64,000 nt of DNA from Zhuqueibacter pondensis (GTDB lineage Bacteria; Zhuqueibacterota; Zhuqueibacteria; Zhuqueibacterales; Zhuqueibacteraceae). Positions 9,006 to 17,421 of this stretch are shown here, piece by piece (the first letter of the stretch is position 1; each line of letters begins with the position of its first letter). Where the stretch lies: the NCBI GenBank assembly GCA_034505955.1, contig JAPDQK010000018.1, positions 23,562-87,561 of the forward strand, in the 5' to 3' direction. Below the pieces are notes generated by a model. The model was not told the origin of the DNA. It saw only the letters and a program-made list of their open reading frames with translations, and did not search any database. Made by a program: the position numbers and the translations under genes.

Positions 9006-9482
9006 TCAGTCATCCTCGCCGTGGGTTCCTTCACTCAGCCCACGCCCTCTTTTATTTAACCGTCCCTCGTTACGCAAGTCGCTCAGCACGGCATCAAGAA
9101 TGCCATTGACGAAGCGGCCGCTTTTTTCGGTGCTGTATTTTTTGGCGATTTCAATGGCTTCGTCGATGGTGACTTTCGGCGGAATGTCCGGAAACCGCAA
9201 GAACTCACAAAGCGCCATGCGCAAAATGAGCTTGTCCATGATCGCGATGCGATTGAATTCCCAATTGACGGCTTTGCGCCGGATCATCGCATCATAAGTA
9301 TGAATTTCCGCGACCGTGAGGCGAAAAAGCTCGACGGCAAATTCCCGTACTGCGCCCGGCTCTGCCCTGCTCAGAATCACATCGCTCAAAATTTGTTCCG
9401 GCGGATTGCCTGACAGCTCGTGCGCATAACATGCTTGTAATACCAGCTCGCGCGCGCGCCGGCGTCCGCTGCCTTGTGACAT
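9006..9482 (-). CDS. nusB: Transcription antitermination factor NusB
   Basis: NusB, with NusE (S10), binds boxA RNA and supports antitermination in rRNA operons. The 158-residue protein starts MSQGSGRRRARELVLQACYA, has the conserved second half (WEFNRIAIMDKLILRMALCE, VTIDEAIEIAKKYSTEKSGR, FVNGILDAVL) and an extra polar tail of about 20 residues. Start ATG at 9482. It stands between the decayed PIN pair and an acyl-CoA dehydrogenase gene, with gaps on both sides that suggest its own transcript. Confidence 0.95.
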   Translation of the reverse strand: MSQGSGRRRARELVLQACYAHELSGNPPEQILSDVILSRAEPGAVREFAVELFRLTVAEIHTYDAMIRRKAVNWEFNRIAIMDKLILRMALCEFLRFPDIPPKVTIDEAIEIAKKYSTEKSGRFVNGILDAVLSDLRNEGRLNKRGRGLSEGTHGEDD

Positions 9483-9597
9483 CTTAGTTGAAAGCTCGTG
9501 AAATAAAAATAATGAATCTTATGAATAAATTCAATATACCGGTGTCAACCGGCCATGCCAATATTCGGCACGAAGTTCGATAAATCTCACACCTTTC

Positions 9598-10743
9598 TCA
9601 ACCCATCAAATTTCGTGCGATGATCAGCTTTTGAATTTCCGAAGTCCCTTCGTAAATCTCGGTGATTTTGGCGTCACGCATGTAGCGTTCAACCGGATAG
9701 TCTTTGAGATAGCCGGCACCGCCAAAAATTTGTACCGCTTTCACCGCACAGTCGACTGCCACGCGTGACGCATACAGCTTGGCCTTGGCCGCCGGAATGG
9801 CGAATTTTTTCCCGGTGTCTTTTGCCACCGCCGCCTGATAAATCAACAAGCGTGCAGCGTCAATCTCGGTTTCCATGTCGGCAAGCATGAAATTGATGGC
9901 CTGGAAATTGATAATCGGCTGGCCAAATTGCTGGCGTTCCTTGGCATATTTGAGCGCGGCCTCAAATGCCGCACGGGCAATGCCGAGCGCCTGGGCCGCA
10001 ATGCCAATGCGACCAATGTCCAGGATCGACATGGCAATCGAAAAGCCTTTGCGCTCTTCTCCCAACAGGTTGGCGGCCGGTACTTTTACGCCGTCAAAAT
10101 TCAGCACGACCGTATCGCTGCTGCGAATGCCGAGTTTCTTCTCTTTTTTACCGACTGAAACACCGGGAAAGTTTTTCTCGACAATGAAAGCACACACGCC
10201 TTTGACACCGGCTGCCTTGTCAATGGTCGCGAAAACGATCAAATAATCGGCATGCAATCCATTGGTGATAAAATTCTTGGTGCCATTGAGCACATAATGG
10301 CCGTCCTGTTTTACGGCAGAGGTCTGCAGACTGCCGGCATCGCTGCCAGTACCCGGTTCGGAGAGACAGTAAGCGCCAAGCGCCTTTCCGGTTGCCAAGG
10401 GTACGAGATATTTTTGCTTTTGCTCCTCGGTGCCATATTTCTCGATGCCATAGCAAACCAGGGAGTTGTTGACGGAAAGCGCCACGCCCACCGAGGCATC
10501 GACTTTGGAAATTTCCTCGACCACCAACGCATAGGTCACTGTATCCGCACCTTGACCACCATACTTCGGGCTGGCGGTCATGCCCATGTAACCCAACTCG
10601 CCCAGTTTCTTGATTTGTCTCTCGGCGAATTTTTCCTGCTCGTCGCGCTCTGCCGCATCCGGGGCAATTTCAGCCTCTGCGAAGCGACGAATTTCGTCAC
10701 GAATTTGGATTTGTTCTTCGGTTAACGTGAAGTCCATACGCAT
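9598..10743 (-). CDS. Acyl-CoA dehydrogenase (short-chain/butyryl-CoA type)
   Basis: FAD enzyme that makes the trans-2 double bond in acyl-CoA. The 381-residue protein shows MDFTLTEEQIQIRDEIRRF, the FAD/substrate signature AYCLSEPGTGSDAGSL, and the catalytic base Glu in ITEIYEGTSEIQ near the C-terminus, followed by KLIIARNLMG. The length is typical. Upstream on the same strand, after 71 bases, lies a 3-hydroxybutyryl-CoA dehydrogenase, and further upstream a thiolase, so the three could carry out butanoyl-CoA/crotonyl-CoA chemistry together. Exact chain length cannot be read from sequence. Confidence 0.92.
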   Translation of the reverse strand: MRMDFTLTEEQIQIRDEIRRFAEAEIAPDAAERDEQEKFAERQIKKLGELGYMGMTASPKYGGQGADTVTYALVVEEISKVDASVGVALSVNNSLVCYGIEKYGTEEQKQKYLVPLATGKALGAYCLSEPGTGSDAGSLQTSAVKQDGHYVLNGTKNFITNGLHADYLIVFATIDKAAGVKGVCAFIVEKNFPGVSVGKKEKKLGIRSSDTVVLNFDGVKVPAANLLGEERKGFSIAMSILDIGRIGIAAQALGIARAAFEAALKYAKERQQFGQPIINFQAINFMLADMETEIDAARLLIYQAAVAKDTGKKFAIPAAKAKLYASRVAVDCAVKAVQIFGGAGYLKDYPVERYMRDAKITEIYEGTSEIQKLIIARNLMG

Positions 10744-10814
10744 CTCATTTTTAAACTTGTAACGCCGCGCTCACCCATGAGGCGACGTGTTCGTAGAAAT
10801 TCTCATTTACAATT

Positions 10815-11660
10815 TCAAGCGTACATATAAAAGCCTTGCCCGGTCTTTTTACCAAGATGGCCGGCGGCCACCATTTTGCGCAGCAGCGGGCACGGGCGAT
10901 ATTTGTCATCTCCCAGGTGCTTGTGTAACACCTCCATGATATGCAAACACACATCGAGGCCAATAAAATCCGCCAGCGCCAGCGGTCCCATCGGATGATT
11001 CATGCCCAGCTTCATCACCGAATCAACCGCTTCTTTCGAGGCCACACCTTCCATCACGCAGTAAATCGCTTCGTTGATCATCGGCATGAGCACGCGATTG
11101 GACACGAAGCCCGGTGCGTCATTCACCGCCACAGGGGTTTTGCCGAGCGCTTTGCTGAGCTGCATCACGGTATTGAATGTCTCATCATCCGTCATCAAAC
11201 CACGAACCACTTCCACCAACGTCATCACCGGCACCGGGTTGAAGAAGTGCATGCCGACCACTTTACCTGGACGTTTGGTCGCTGCGGCAATTTCAGTGAT
11301 GGAGATTGAAGACGTGTTGCTGGCCAAAATGGTTTCCGGCGGACACAGCGCCTCCAACTCGGCAAAGAGTTGCTTTTTGAGCGCCGCATCTTCTGTCGCG
11401 GCTTCCACCACCAGCTCGCTATTCGCGACGGCTTTCAATTCCGTGGAAGTTTTGATGCGACCAAGAATCGTTGCGACCTCGTTGATCGCAATGATTCCCT
11501 TCTTGGCCTGCCGCTCGAGATTGTTTTTGATCGTGGCCAATGCGCGATCAATGAATTCCTGTTTGATGTCAACCAAAGTGACTGAGTAACCAAATTGGGC
11601 AAACACATGGGCAATGCCGTTGCCCATCGTGCCCGCGCCGATAACGCCGATTCGTTCCAT
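10815..11660 (-). CDS. hbd: 3-hydroxybutyryl-CoA (3-hydroxyacyl-CoA) dehydrogenase
   Basis: NAD(P)-dependent oxidation of 3-hydroxyacyl-CoA. The protein (281 residues) begins MERIGVIGAGTMGNGIAHVF (Rossmann GxGxxG), has the catalytic His region GMHFFNPVPVMTLVEVV and the helical C-terminal domain MNHPMGPLALADFIGLDVCL, ending GKKTGQGFYMYA. I place the start at 11660, preceded by GAGG at a good distance; the GTG at 11672 would overlap the preceding peptidase gene and adds only four residues. It lies between the broken C39 peptidase gene and an acyl-CoA dehydrogenase. Confidence 0.93.
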   Translation of the reverse strand: MERIGVIGAGTMGNGIAHVFAQFGYSVTLVDIKQEFIDRALATIKNNLERQAKKGIIAINEVATILGRIKTSTELKAVANSELVVEAATEDAALKKQLFAELEALCPPETILASNTSSISITEIAAATKRPGKVVGMHFFNPVPVMTLVEVVRGLMTDDETFNTVMQLSKALGKTPVAVNDAPGFVSNRVLMPMINEAIYCVMEGVASKEAVDSVMKLGMNHPMGPLALADFIGLDVCLHIMEVLHKHLGDDKYRPCPLLRKMVAAGHLGKKTGQGFYMYA

Positions 11661-11668
11661 GTTCCGCC

Positions 11669-12165
11669 TCACTCTTTTCTCTTCTTGATGACGACCATAT
11701 AGTTTTCATTCGCACCCCACGCCTCGAGAAAATTCGCAAATGGGACTCTGATCGTTTCCTGATCGAAAAATGGATCGTTAATGATGACGGATTCTTCATC
11801 ATATCCCACCACGGGTAATCCATGATACGCCGACTCATCCCAATATGGCACTAGTGCTGTATCGACAAACACGATTACGGGAATTTTGTGTATTGAAATT
11901 TTCACGAAAAGCTCATTGGGTGTGCCTTCGCTGATTTCAACATCAAGATTCCACCGCTTCTCATCCTTTAAAATAAAATACTGGCCAAGTGAGTCCCATT
12001 GGGTTTGGTTTTGAGAATACGTCGAAGCTCTGCCTCAGAAACGTCAACGATGCCGTGATAGTCAAGCACCATTCGCACGGCTGCCGCTACACAACTCGCC
12101 TTTAATTCTTGCTTAAAGTGCTTCTTCTGGAGCAAGACGGTCGGCTTCTTTTTCGATTTCTTCAC
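11669..12165 (-). pseudogene. C39-like cysteine peptidase gene with a one-base frameshift
   Basis: The N-terminal half, from GTG at 12165 with GGAGGAG upstream, reads VKKSKKKPTVLLQKKHFKQE and then ASCVAAAVRMVLDYHG, the Cys box of C39 (bacteriocin-processing type) peptidases. It stops after KPNGTHLASILF, but another frame continues as GQYFILKDEKRWNLDVEIS and then SAYHGLPVVGYDEESVIIND, the C39 His and Asp motifs, and ends at 11669. Restoring one G near 11985 would rejoin the halves. A single small C39 domain with no transporter part suggests an accessory protease rather than a bacteriocin exporter. As it stands it is probably inactive. Confidence 0.65.
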
Positions 12166-12504
12166 AGGGTGTAGACTCCTCCTCCATAATGCTACCATTC
12201 TGTGCATCAACGACTATTTGCCCAAGTGGCCCGAAGCGGCCAGTTCCAGGTATTGTCAAAATAACCGGAACGATCCCAAAAGCGCCTTGGGAGCGTAACT
12301 CCAAGGCTGGTTCGCCGGCACCAATGAGATTGGCAACACGCCTCAGTAAATAGCCGTTTACCGTCCGTTTTGCAACATAGGCGCTAATGTTAAGCTCACC
12401 CTCAAATTTAAAAAGAGTATTTCACCGCCCCTCGATTCGATGGATGAGGCGCCTTGACACGCACGCGCGGTTTCGTTTTGGTTTTGAGCGTACATCATCT
12501 CCAT
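12113..12504 (-). pseudogene. Unrecognised small gene upstream of the C39 peptidase, frameshifted
   Basis: From ATG at 12504 (MEMMYAQNQNE, then a stretch with GASSIESRGGEILF) the frame runs off; one base later it continues KFEGELNISAYVAKRTVNGY and then VANLIGAGEPALELRSQGAF, with VILTIPGTGRFGPLGQIVVD and an acidic tail ending RLAPEEAL. The break lies in a run of five T (12410-12414 as A on the plus strand). The end overlaps the start of the C39 gene, so the two were a translational pair. I do not recognise the family. An alternative is that only the downstream part is translated from a non-ATG start. Confidence 0.45.
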
Positions 12505-12605
12505 TGTGTAAACATTTAAAGTTTCATACGCCTTCCTGAGCTAAAAACGGTCGCTGTCTGTATACCAGCATCCGGCAATCAGGCTGTGCCCGCAGGGATC
12601 CAGCC

Positions 12606-13799
12606 TCACGCCACATTCTCCACAATCACTGCCGAGGCCTCGCCGCCGCCAATGCAGATCGCCGCCAGGCCGTATTTTTTCTTGTACTCTTGCAGTGCGT
12701 AGATGAGGGTGGTGAGAATCCGGCAACCGCTGGCGCCAATGGGATGGCCGAGGGCGACGGCGCCGCCATGAACATTGAATCTTTCCATCGGAATGCCGAG
12801 CTTCTGCTGTGTCACCAAAGCGACCACCGAAAACGCTTCGTTGACTTCAAAAAGGTCAATTTGGTCCAAGGTGAATCCGGATTTCTTGAGAATTTTCTCG
12901 ATCACATCAATCGGTGCGGTGGTGAACCATTCCGGTTTCTTCGCGGTCGAGGCTTGCGCCAAAAGTTTCGCTTGCGGCTTGATGCCGAGCTTGTCCGCCA
13001 CTTCTTTTGCCATGACGACGACCGCGGCTGCGCCATCGTTGATCTTTGAGGCATTGGCTGCCGTCACGGTTCCTTCTTTGTCGAAAGCCGGTCTCAGCGT
13101 CAGCATTTTTTCGAAGTTGACCTTCTTGGGTTCCTCATCCTCTTTCACGAAAATGGGTTCCCCTTTTTTCTGAGCAATGGGTACCGGCACGATTTCTTTG
13201 GCAAAGAGGCCTTTTTCCTGCGCCGCTAATGCACGTTTGTAACTCATGGTGGCAAATTCATCTTGAGCATTGCGGGGGATGTTGCACTCGCGCGCGCAGA
13301 TTTCAGCAGCATTGCCCATGTGAAAATTATTATAAACGTCCCACAAGCCGTCTTTGATCATGTCATCAATAAGCTCTCCGTGGCCGAGACGATAACCGTC
13401 GCGGGCTTTGTCCAATAGATAAGGAGTGTTGGTCATGCTCTCCATGCCGCCGGCGACGATGATGTCGGCGTCTCCCGTCATGATCGCTTGTGTCGCAAGC
13501 ATAACGGCTTTGAGGCCAGAGCCACACATTTTATTGATGGTCATACAAGTAACGTCCACCAGCAAGCCTGCTTTGATGGCCGCCTGGCGCGCCGGCGCTT
13601 GCCCGAGGCCGGCTGGCAGCACACAACCCATAATCACTTCATCAACTTTGGTCGGATCAATACCCGCCCGTCTCACCGCCTCTTTCACCACGATTGCGCC
13701 AAGCTCCACTGCCGATAATGAAGCGAGCGTTCCCTGAAAAGAACCAATCGGCGTGCGGCAGGCGCCGGTGAGGATGACTTCACGAAATTGAGTTGGCAT
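12606..13799 (-). CDS. Acetyl-CoA C-acetyltransferase (thiolase)
   Basis: Condenses or cleaves acetoacetyl-CoA/3-ketoacyl-CoA. The 397-residue protein has the N-terminal REVILTGACRTPIGSF, the acyl-accepting Cys in MTINKMCGSGLKAVM, the conserved VNEAFSVVALV and HPIGASGCRIL His region, and the C-terminal active-site loop CIGGGEASAVIVE (usually CxGGG; Cys present). The start at 13799 is supported by AGGGAG six bases upstream; a start 24 bases earlier lacks support. With hbd and the acyl-CoA dehydrogenase it forms a C4 beta-oxidation or butanoate-type set, although the decayed peptidase pair lies between them. Confidence 0.94.
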   Translation of the reverse strand: MPTQFREVILTGACRTPIGSFQGTLASLSAVELGAIVVKEAVRRAGIDPTKVDEVIMGCVLPAGLGQAPARQAAIKAGLLVDVTCMTINKMCGSGLKAVMLATQAIMTGDADIIVAGGMESMTNTPYLLDKARDGYRLGHGELIDDMIKDGLWDVYNNFHMGNAAEICARECNIPRNAQDEFATMSYKRALAAQEKGLFAKEIVPVPIAQKKGEPIFVKEDEEPKKVNFEKMLTLRPAFDKEGTVTAANASKINDGAAAVVVMAKEVADKLGIKPQAKLLAQASTAKKPEWFTTAPIDVIEKILKKSGFTLDQIDLFEVNEAFSVVALVTQQKLGIPMERFNVHGGAVALGHPIGASGCRILTTLIYALQEYKKKYGLAAICIGGGEASAVIVENVA

Positions 13800-13896
13800 A
13801 TATGACTCCCTTCTTAAGCACAAAGCAACAAAAGTGTGGATGAAGTTGAACGATCAGAACTAATTTAGTCAGTCAGAAAAACTGACCTTTCTCAAC

Positions 13897-14280
13897 CTAT
13901 AAAACCTCCACCATTGGCATCTCTGGCGATTCCGGATTGGGGGTGAGTTTCCTGCTCTTGGCATCGATTAACAAATCAAGAATCTCCAGGACCACTTGAC
14001 CCACCAAGGGCGGTGTGCCAACATTTTCAGCGAGGACCTCAAATTTCCCGGAGCGTCCTGCTACATCGAGCTGGACTATGCCATAAATGGATTTATCCTC
14101 TCGATGCTTATCGGCATAACGTGCCTTTACTTCACGATCTTTTAGCAACCCCAATTGATCGATGACGTCTTGTGGCAACGCCAACATCGTTGCACCGGAA
14201 TCAATGACTGCATCAATTTCGACTGATTTTGACGGATCAAAGATATTGGTTAGTTTGACTTTTTCAATTACTTTTCCCAT
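13897..14280 (-). CDS. Retropepsin-like aspartic protease domain protein
   Basis: A 127-residue single-domain protein of the clan AA (retropepsin-like) type, with the active-site motif in EIDAVIDSGATMLALP (DSGAT) around residue 30 and the second-half hydrophobic-Gly element PPLVGQVVLEILDLLID. Active proteases of this type are homodimers. The start at 14280 has AAGGAGG eight bases upstream. The function is unknown; such stand-alone domains are common in cyanobacteria and FCB bacteria. A second, only distantly similar member lies at 55191-55592 beside a DUF5678 gene. Confidence 0.8.
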   Translation of the reverse strand: MGKVIEKVKLTNIFDPSKSVEIDAVIDSGATMLALPQDVIDQLGLLKDREVKARYADKHREDKSIYGIVQLDVAGRSGKFEVLAENVGTPPLVGQVVLEILDLLIDAKSRKLTPNPESPEMPMVEVL

Positions 14281-14354
14281 TTTCAAACCTCCTTCTCTAT
14301 GGTAAATTTATTTTTAAATTACGCCAGACGAGTCGCTCTTTTCAACAACGCGTA

Positions 14355-15200
14355 TCATGCTTCCATCATGACTTGTTCCACCTTCCAATTCCCTTCGACC
14401 TGTTTCAAATATCCGGCCTTGATTCGCGGTGCATGCTCGAAAACCAGCAACCATTGCTCCTCAAACGCTTGTTGCAATACTTTCGGTTTAATTTCCATCG
14501 TTTGTGCCGGATACAAATCGTAGCCCATCACATAAGGAGTTTTAAGATGGGAGGTGGTCGGTACCAGGTCAGCCAGAAAACAAACGATCTTGCCGGTGCT
14601 GTGAACTTTCACGATCATGTGATCGCGCGTGTGTCCGCCGGTGACAACGCCTTCGATTCCAGGGAGAATTTCACCGCTGCCTTCGAGAACTTGCAAAACG
14701 CCATGCTGTTGCAGCGGCACAAAATTCTCCTGAATATAGCTCGCCTTGCTGCGTGGATCCGGATTCAAGGCGTATTCAAATTCGCCGCGCTGGCAAAAAT
14801 ACGTCGCGTTCGGGAAAGTCGGCACGATTTCTCCCGCGACATTTCGGCGCGTGCTCCAGCCGATGTGATCGAAATGCAGGTGCGTGAGAATGACGTGGGT
14901 AATGTCCTCCGGCTGCAAGCCTCGTGTGGCGAGCTGATCGATGAGCGTTTGCTCTCGCTGTATTCCATAGATGCCGCCGAACTTGGGATCGAATTTGTCA
15001 CCGATGCCGGCATCGATGAGAACTTTCTCTTTGCCGCGAAGAATGAGCAGGGGATTCAATCCCAACAAAATGCGATTTTTCTCATCGGGCGGATCGTTTT
15101 TCTCCCACAGCGCACGCGGCACCACGCCGAACATGGCGCCGCCGTCGAGGCGAAAGAGGCCGTCGGAGAGGAGGAATATTTCAATGTCGCTGAATTTCAT
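14355..15200 (-). CDS. MBL-fold metallohydrolase
   Basis: Metallo-beta-lactamase fold hydrolase with the zinc motif THLHFDHIGW (HxHxDH) around residue 115 and a second His in VTGGHTRDHMIVKVHS; the N-terminus MKFSDIEIFLLSDGLFRLDG and the HAPRIKAG-containing C-terminus fit the AHL-lactonase/quorum-quenching-like branch of the family. The substrate cannot be assigned. About 281 residues, normal length. The start at 15200 is the Met before the conserved beta-strand; the longer frame adds 15 unconserved residues. It lies downstream of the HEPN pair on the same strand. Confidence 0.85.
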   Translation of the reverse strand: MKFSDIEIFLLSDGLFRLDGGAMFGVVPRALWEKNDPPDEKNRILLGLNPLLILRGKEKVLIDAGIGDKFDPKFGGIYGIQREQTLIDQLATRGLQPEDITHVILTHLHFDHIGWSTRRNVAGEIVPTFPNATYFCQRGEFEYALNPDPRSKASYIQENFVPLQQHGVLQVLEGSGEILPGIEGVVTGGHTRDHMIVKVHSTGKIVCFLADLVPTTSHLKTPYVMGYDLYPAQTMEIKPKVLQQAFEEQWLLVFEHAPRIKAGYLKQVEGNWKVEQVMMEA

Positions 15201-15273
15201 GACAACTTTTGTTTCACTTTCCGTTCTTCCGACCAAACCAAGCAACCAAAGCAGACAGAAGGCAAATACACAA

Positions 15274-15540
15274 TTAATCTTCGTAGGCCTCGGAATAAGC
15301 TTTTATCTCTTCTGGAGTGTAGATAAGAAAGCCCAAGACGTGTTGTCGCTCATCCGGTGCGAGGTGGGCGCGAAGCAAATTCCAAATTGCTCCTTGACGA
15401 GCCTCGTGATCCATATTCAAAAACTTTTCTGAGATGATAAAGCCTGAAATTCGCTCACCTGGTTCATGATCGAAACGGATTTCCACGTCATCATATTGTC
15501 CCTGTAAGAGATCTTTTATTTTTTTTTCAATTGTTCCCAT
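15274..15540 (-). CDS. Small protein overlapping a HEPN gene (unrecognised)
   Basis: An 88-residue acidic protein, MGTIEKKIKDLLQGQYDDVE, then GFIISEKFLNMDHEARQGAI and a tail HVLGFLIYTPEEIKAYSEAY. The order 'S-x-x-F ... R ... TPEE' recalls BolA-like folds, but this is weak. Its ATG lies inside the end of the HEPN gene (25-base overlap), so the two are translationally linked. As the small downstream partner of a HEPN protein it could be an antitoxin or a modulator; that is inference from layout only. Confidence 0.5.
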   Translation of the reverse strand: MGTIEKKIKDLLQGQYDDVEIRFDHEPGERISGFIISEKFLNMDHEARQGAIWNLLRAHLAPDERQHVLGFLIYTPEEIKAYSEAYED

Positions 15541-15968
15541 TGTACAGCTCCTAACTGGATAAGTTCTCTTGCCGCCTCGTAAAGTCTTTTGCTGTTATAT
15601 TTCAAAATATCGCCTTTGATGCCGCGATGTTGGTCTGCGTTTTTTAGAAATGAATTTATTTCATCTGCTGGAGCAAAACGAAATGAATTGCGCCATCGTA
15701 AATTTATTTCGTTCATGAGGGCATAACTCCGTTCATAAGTTGGCTTGCGACGTATGTTTGCTAAAACTGTTTTCTTCCAAAGCTGCCAAAGGTCGTGCCG
15801 TTCCTCGAAGCTCGAATCCTTGAGAATGCGAAACGCGCGTAACAAACATTCTACCGCCAAGCCCGAAGCGTACATGGCGAAAGAGTAGTGTCTCTCGACA
15901 TGCAAAAAATATGCGTCGTCGATTCTTTCCCATGCCGCTCGGTAGTAAGTTTCAGCAGTTGATCCCAT
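15516..15968 (-). CDS. HEPN-domain-like protein
   Basis: A 150-residue all-helical protein. MGSTAETYYRAAWERIDDAY is followed by a helix YSFAMYASGLAVECLLRAFR that resembles the AVECLLKA helix of HEPN proteins, then ERHDLWQLWKKT and AADQHRG-like NADQHRGIKGD. The classical Rx4-6H RNase motif is not obvious, so RNase activity is doubtful. The start at 15968 follows GGAG at about eight bases. It overlaps the next gene by 25 bases. HEPN proteins often belong to toxin-antitoxin or defence units; no nucleotidyltransferase lies beside this one. Confidence 0.55.
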   Translation of the reverse strand: MGSTAETYYRAAWERIDDAYFLHVERHYSFAMYASGLAVECLLRAFRILKDSSFEERHDLWQLWKKTVLANIRRKPTYERSYALMNEINLRWRNSFRFAPADEINSFLKNADQHRGIKGDILKYNSKRLYEAARELIQLGAVQWEQLKKK

Positions 15969-16028
15969 AGCAAACTCCGCCTCCTCCCTGACAAGCCTTG
16001 ACACTGTGAGTCACAGACGAACCGCAAT

Positions 16029-17168
16029 TCATAGTTCCTTTAGCACCTCTCTTGAAATCACCAGCCTTTGCACTTCACTGGTGCCCTCGCCGATCTCGGT
16101 AAGCTTGGCGTCACGCCAGTAGCGCTCGACCGGATAGTCCATAATATAGCCATAGCCGCCGAAAATCTGAATGGCTTTGTTACAAGCGCGCATGGCCATT
16201 TCGCTGGCGAAGAGCTTGGCCATCGCCGCTTCTTTGGCGTAGGGTTTGCCATCGTCTTTCAACCGCGCCGCGTGGTGCACCATCAACCGCGCGGCGTGGA
16301 TTTCGGTGGCCATGTCGGCAATGTACCAGCGGATGGCCTGAAATTCGGCAATGGCTTGACCAAAAGCTCTACGCTCTTTGGCATACGCCGCGGCTTTCTC
16401 CATGGCGGCTTGCGCCAGTCCGACGGCCATGGCGCCAATGCCAATGCGTCCGCCGTCGAGCGTCAACAGAGCATATTTGAATCCTTCATTCTCTTTTCCC
16501 AGGAGATTCGCTGCCGGTACGCGGCATTGCTCAAAAGTAATTTGTCGTGTGTCCGAGGCGCGAACACCGAGTTTGTTTTCTTTTTTGCCGATAATGAGAC
16601 CGGGGGTATCCCGCTCGACGATAAAAGCGCTGATACCCTTGGCACCGGCCTCAGGATTGGTTTTTGCGAAGACGATATAAGTGCCGGCATAACCGCCGCT
16701 GGTGACGTACATCTTGCTGCCATTGATGAGATAAAAATCGCCATCGCGAATCGCTGTGGTTTTGAGCGCAGCGGAATCCGAGCCGCTATGCGCCTCTGTG
16801 AGACAGAAAGAGCCGAATTTTTTCCCGGCGAGCAAATCCGGCAGATATTTTTTCTTTTGCGCTTCGGTGCCAAACATCAAGATCGGTGCGCTGCCAAGAG
16901 AACAGTGTGCCGCGGCCGCCAGACATGTGGAGCCGCAGGCTTTGGCAATTTCTTCGACCATCAAGGCAAATGACAGCGCATCCATTCCGGAGCCGCCATA
17001 TTCTGGAGGAAAACCGATGCCAAGAAATCCCAGCTCACCCATCTTGCGCAGGTTGTCCGCGGGAAATGCCATGGTGCGATCTATTTCCGCTGCCACTGGC
17101 TCGATTTCTTTCCTGGCAAATTCGCGCACGGTGTCGCGCAGCATGATTTGTTCATCAGTCAGGTACAT
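16029..17168 (-). CDS. Acyl-CoA dehydrogenase (possibly branched-chain/isovaleryl type)
   Basis: A second FAD acyl-CoA dehydrogenase (379 residues): MYLTDEQIMLRDTVREFARK, FAD/substrate loop SFCLTEAHSGSDSAALKTT, and catalytic Glu in TEIGEGTSEVQRLVISREVL. The EGTSE Glu near the C-terminus is present, as in most short-chain dehydrogenases; isovaleryl-CoA dehydrogenases use a Glu elsewhere, so the substrate remains open. It shares its strand with an enoyl-CoA hydratase, an AtuA-type pair and an acyl-CoA carboxylase upstream, a set resembling leucine or acyclic-terpene catabolism. Confidence 0.9.
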   Translation of the reverse strand: MYLTDEQIMLRDTVREFARKEIEPVAAEIDRTMAFPADNLRKMGELGFLGIGFPPEYGGSGMDALSFALMVEEIAKACGSTCLAAAAHCSLGSAPILMFGTEAQKKKYLPDLLAGKKFGSFCLTEAHSGSDSAALKTTAIRDGDFYLINGSKMYVTSGGYAGTYIVFAKTNPEAGAKGISAFIVERDTPGLIIGKKENKLGVRASDTRQITFEQCRVPAANLLGKENEGFKYALLTLDGGRIGIGAMAVGLAQAAMEKAAAYAKERRAFGQAIAEFQAIRWYIADMATEIHAARLMVHHAARLKDDGKPYAKEAAMAKLFASEMAMRACNKAIQIFGGYGYIMDYPVERYWRDAKLTEIGEGTSEVQRLVISREVLKEL

Positions 17169-17315
17169 AAATATCAATCCGCATTAAAGGTGAATTTGAA
17201 AACGTACGGTTATCCAATCAAATCCGCAAAACCGCCAAAGCGGCTGCGCGCGCAGGATTACCAAGAACTACTGTTTCTCATTGACACCGCGAATGAAAAT
17301 CAATTCAGCTGTTTG

Positions 17316-17334
17316 AGCCGGTTTAACGGCTTTT
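17316..17334 (+). terminator. Terminator-like hairpin on the plus strand
   Basis: AGCCG, loop GTTTAA, CGGCT and six T. It is oriented for plus-strand transcription, whereas both flanking genes run on minus. No convincing plus-strand gene precedes it, so it may end a small RNA or be coincidental. Confidence 0.35.
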
Positions 17335-17421
17335 TTGAGCAACATGGATAACCAAATTGAAAATGTTTTAAAAGCTCAAAATTGAATCTACGACAATCGA
17401 TCCTTGTCCTTCTGTTCCGAG

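Noticed and set aside
11983..11987. Programmed frameshift in the C39 peptidase gene
   Set aside because: No slippery heptamer with downstream structure was evident; similar one-base losses affect several unrelated genes.
17148..17351. 67-codon plus-strand frame ending in the terminator-like hairpin
   Set aside because: Overlaps the start of the acyl-CoA dehydrogenase gene, no recognisable protein; kept only the hairpin as a low-confidence feature.
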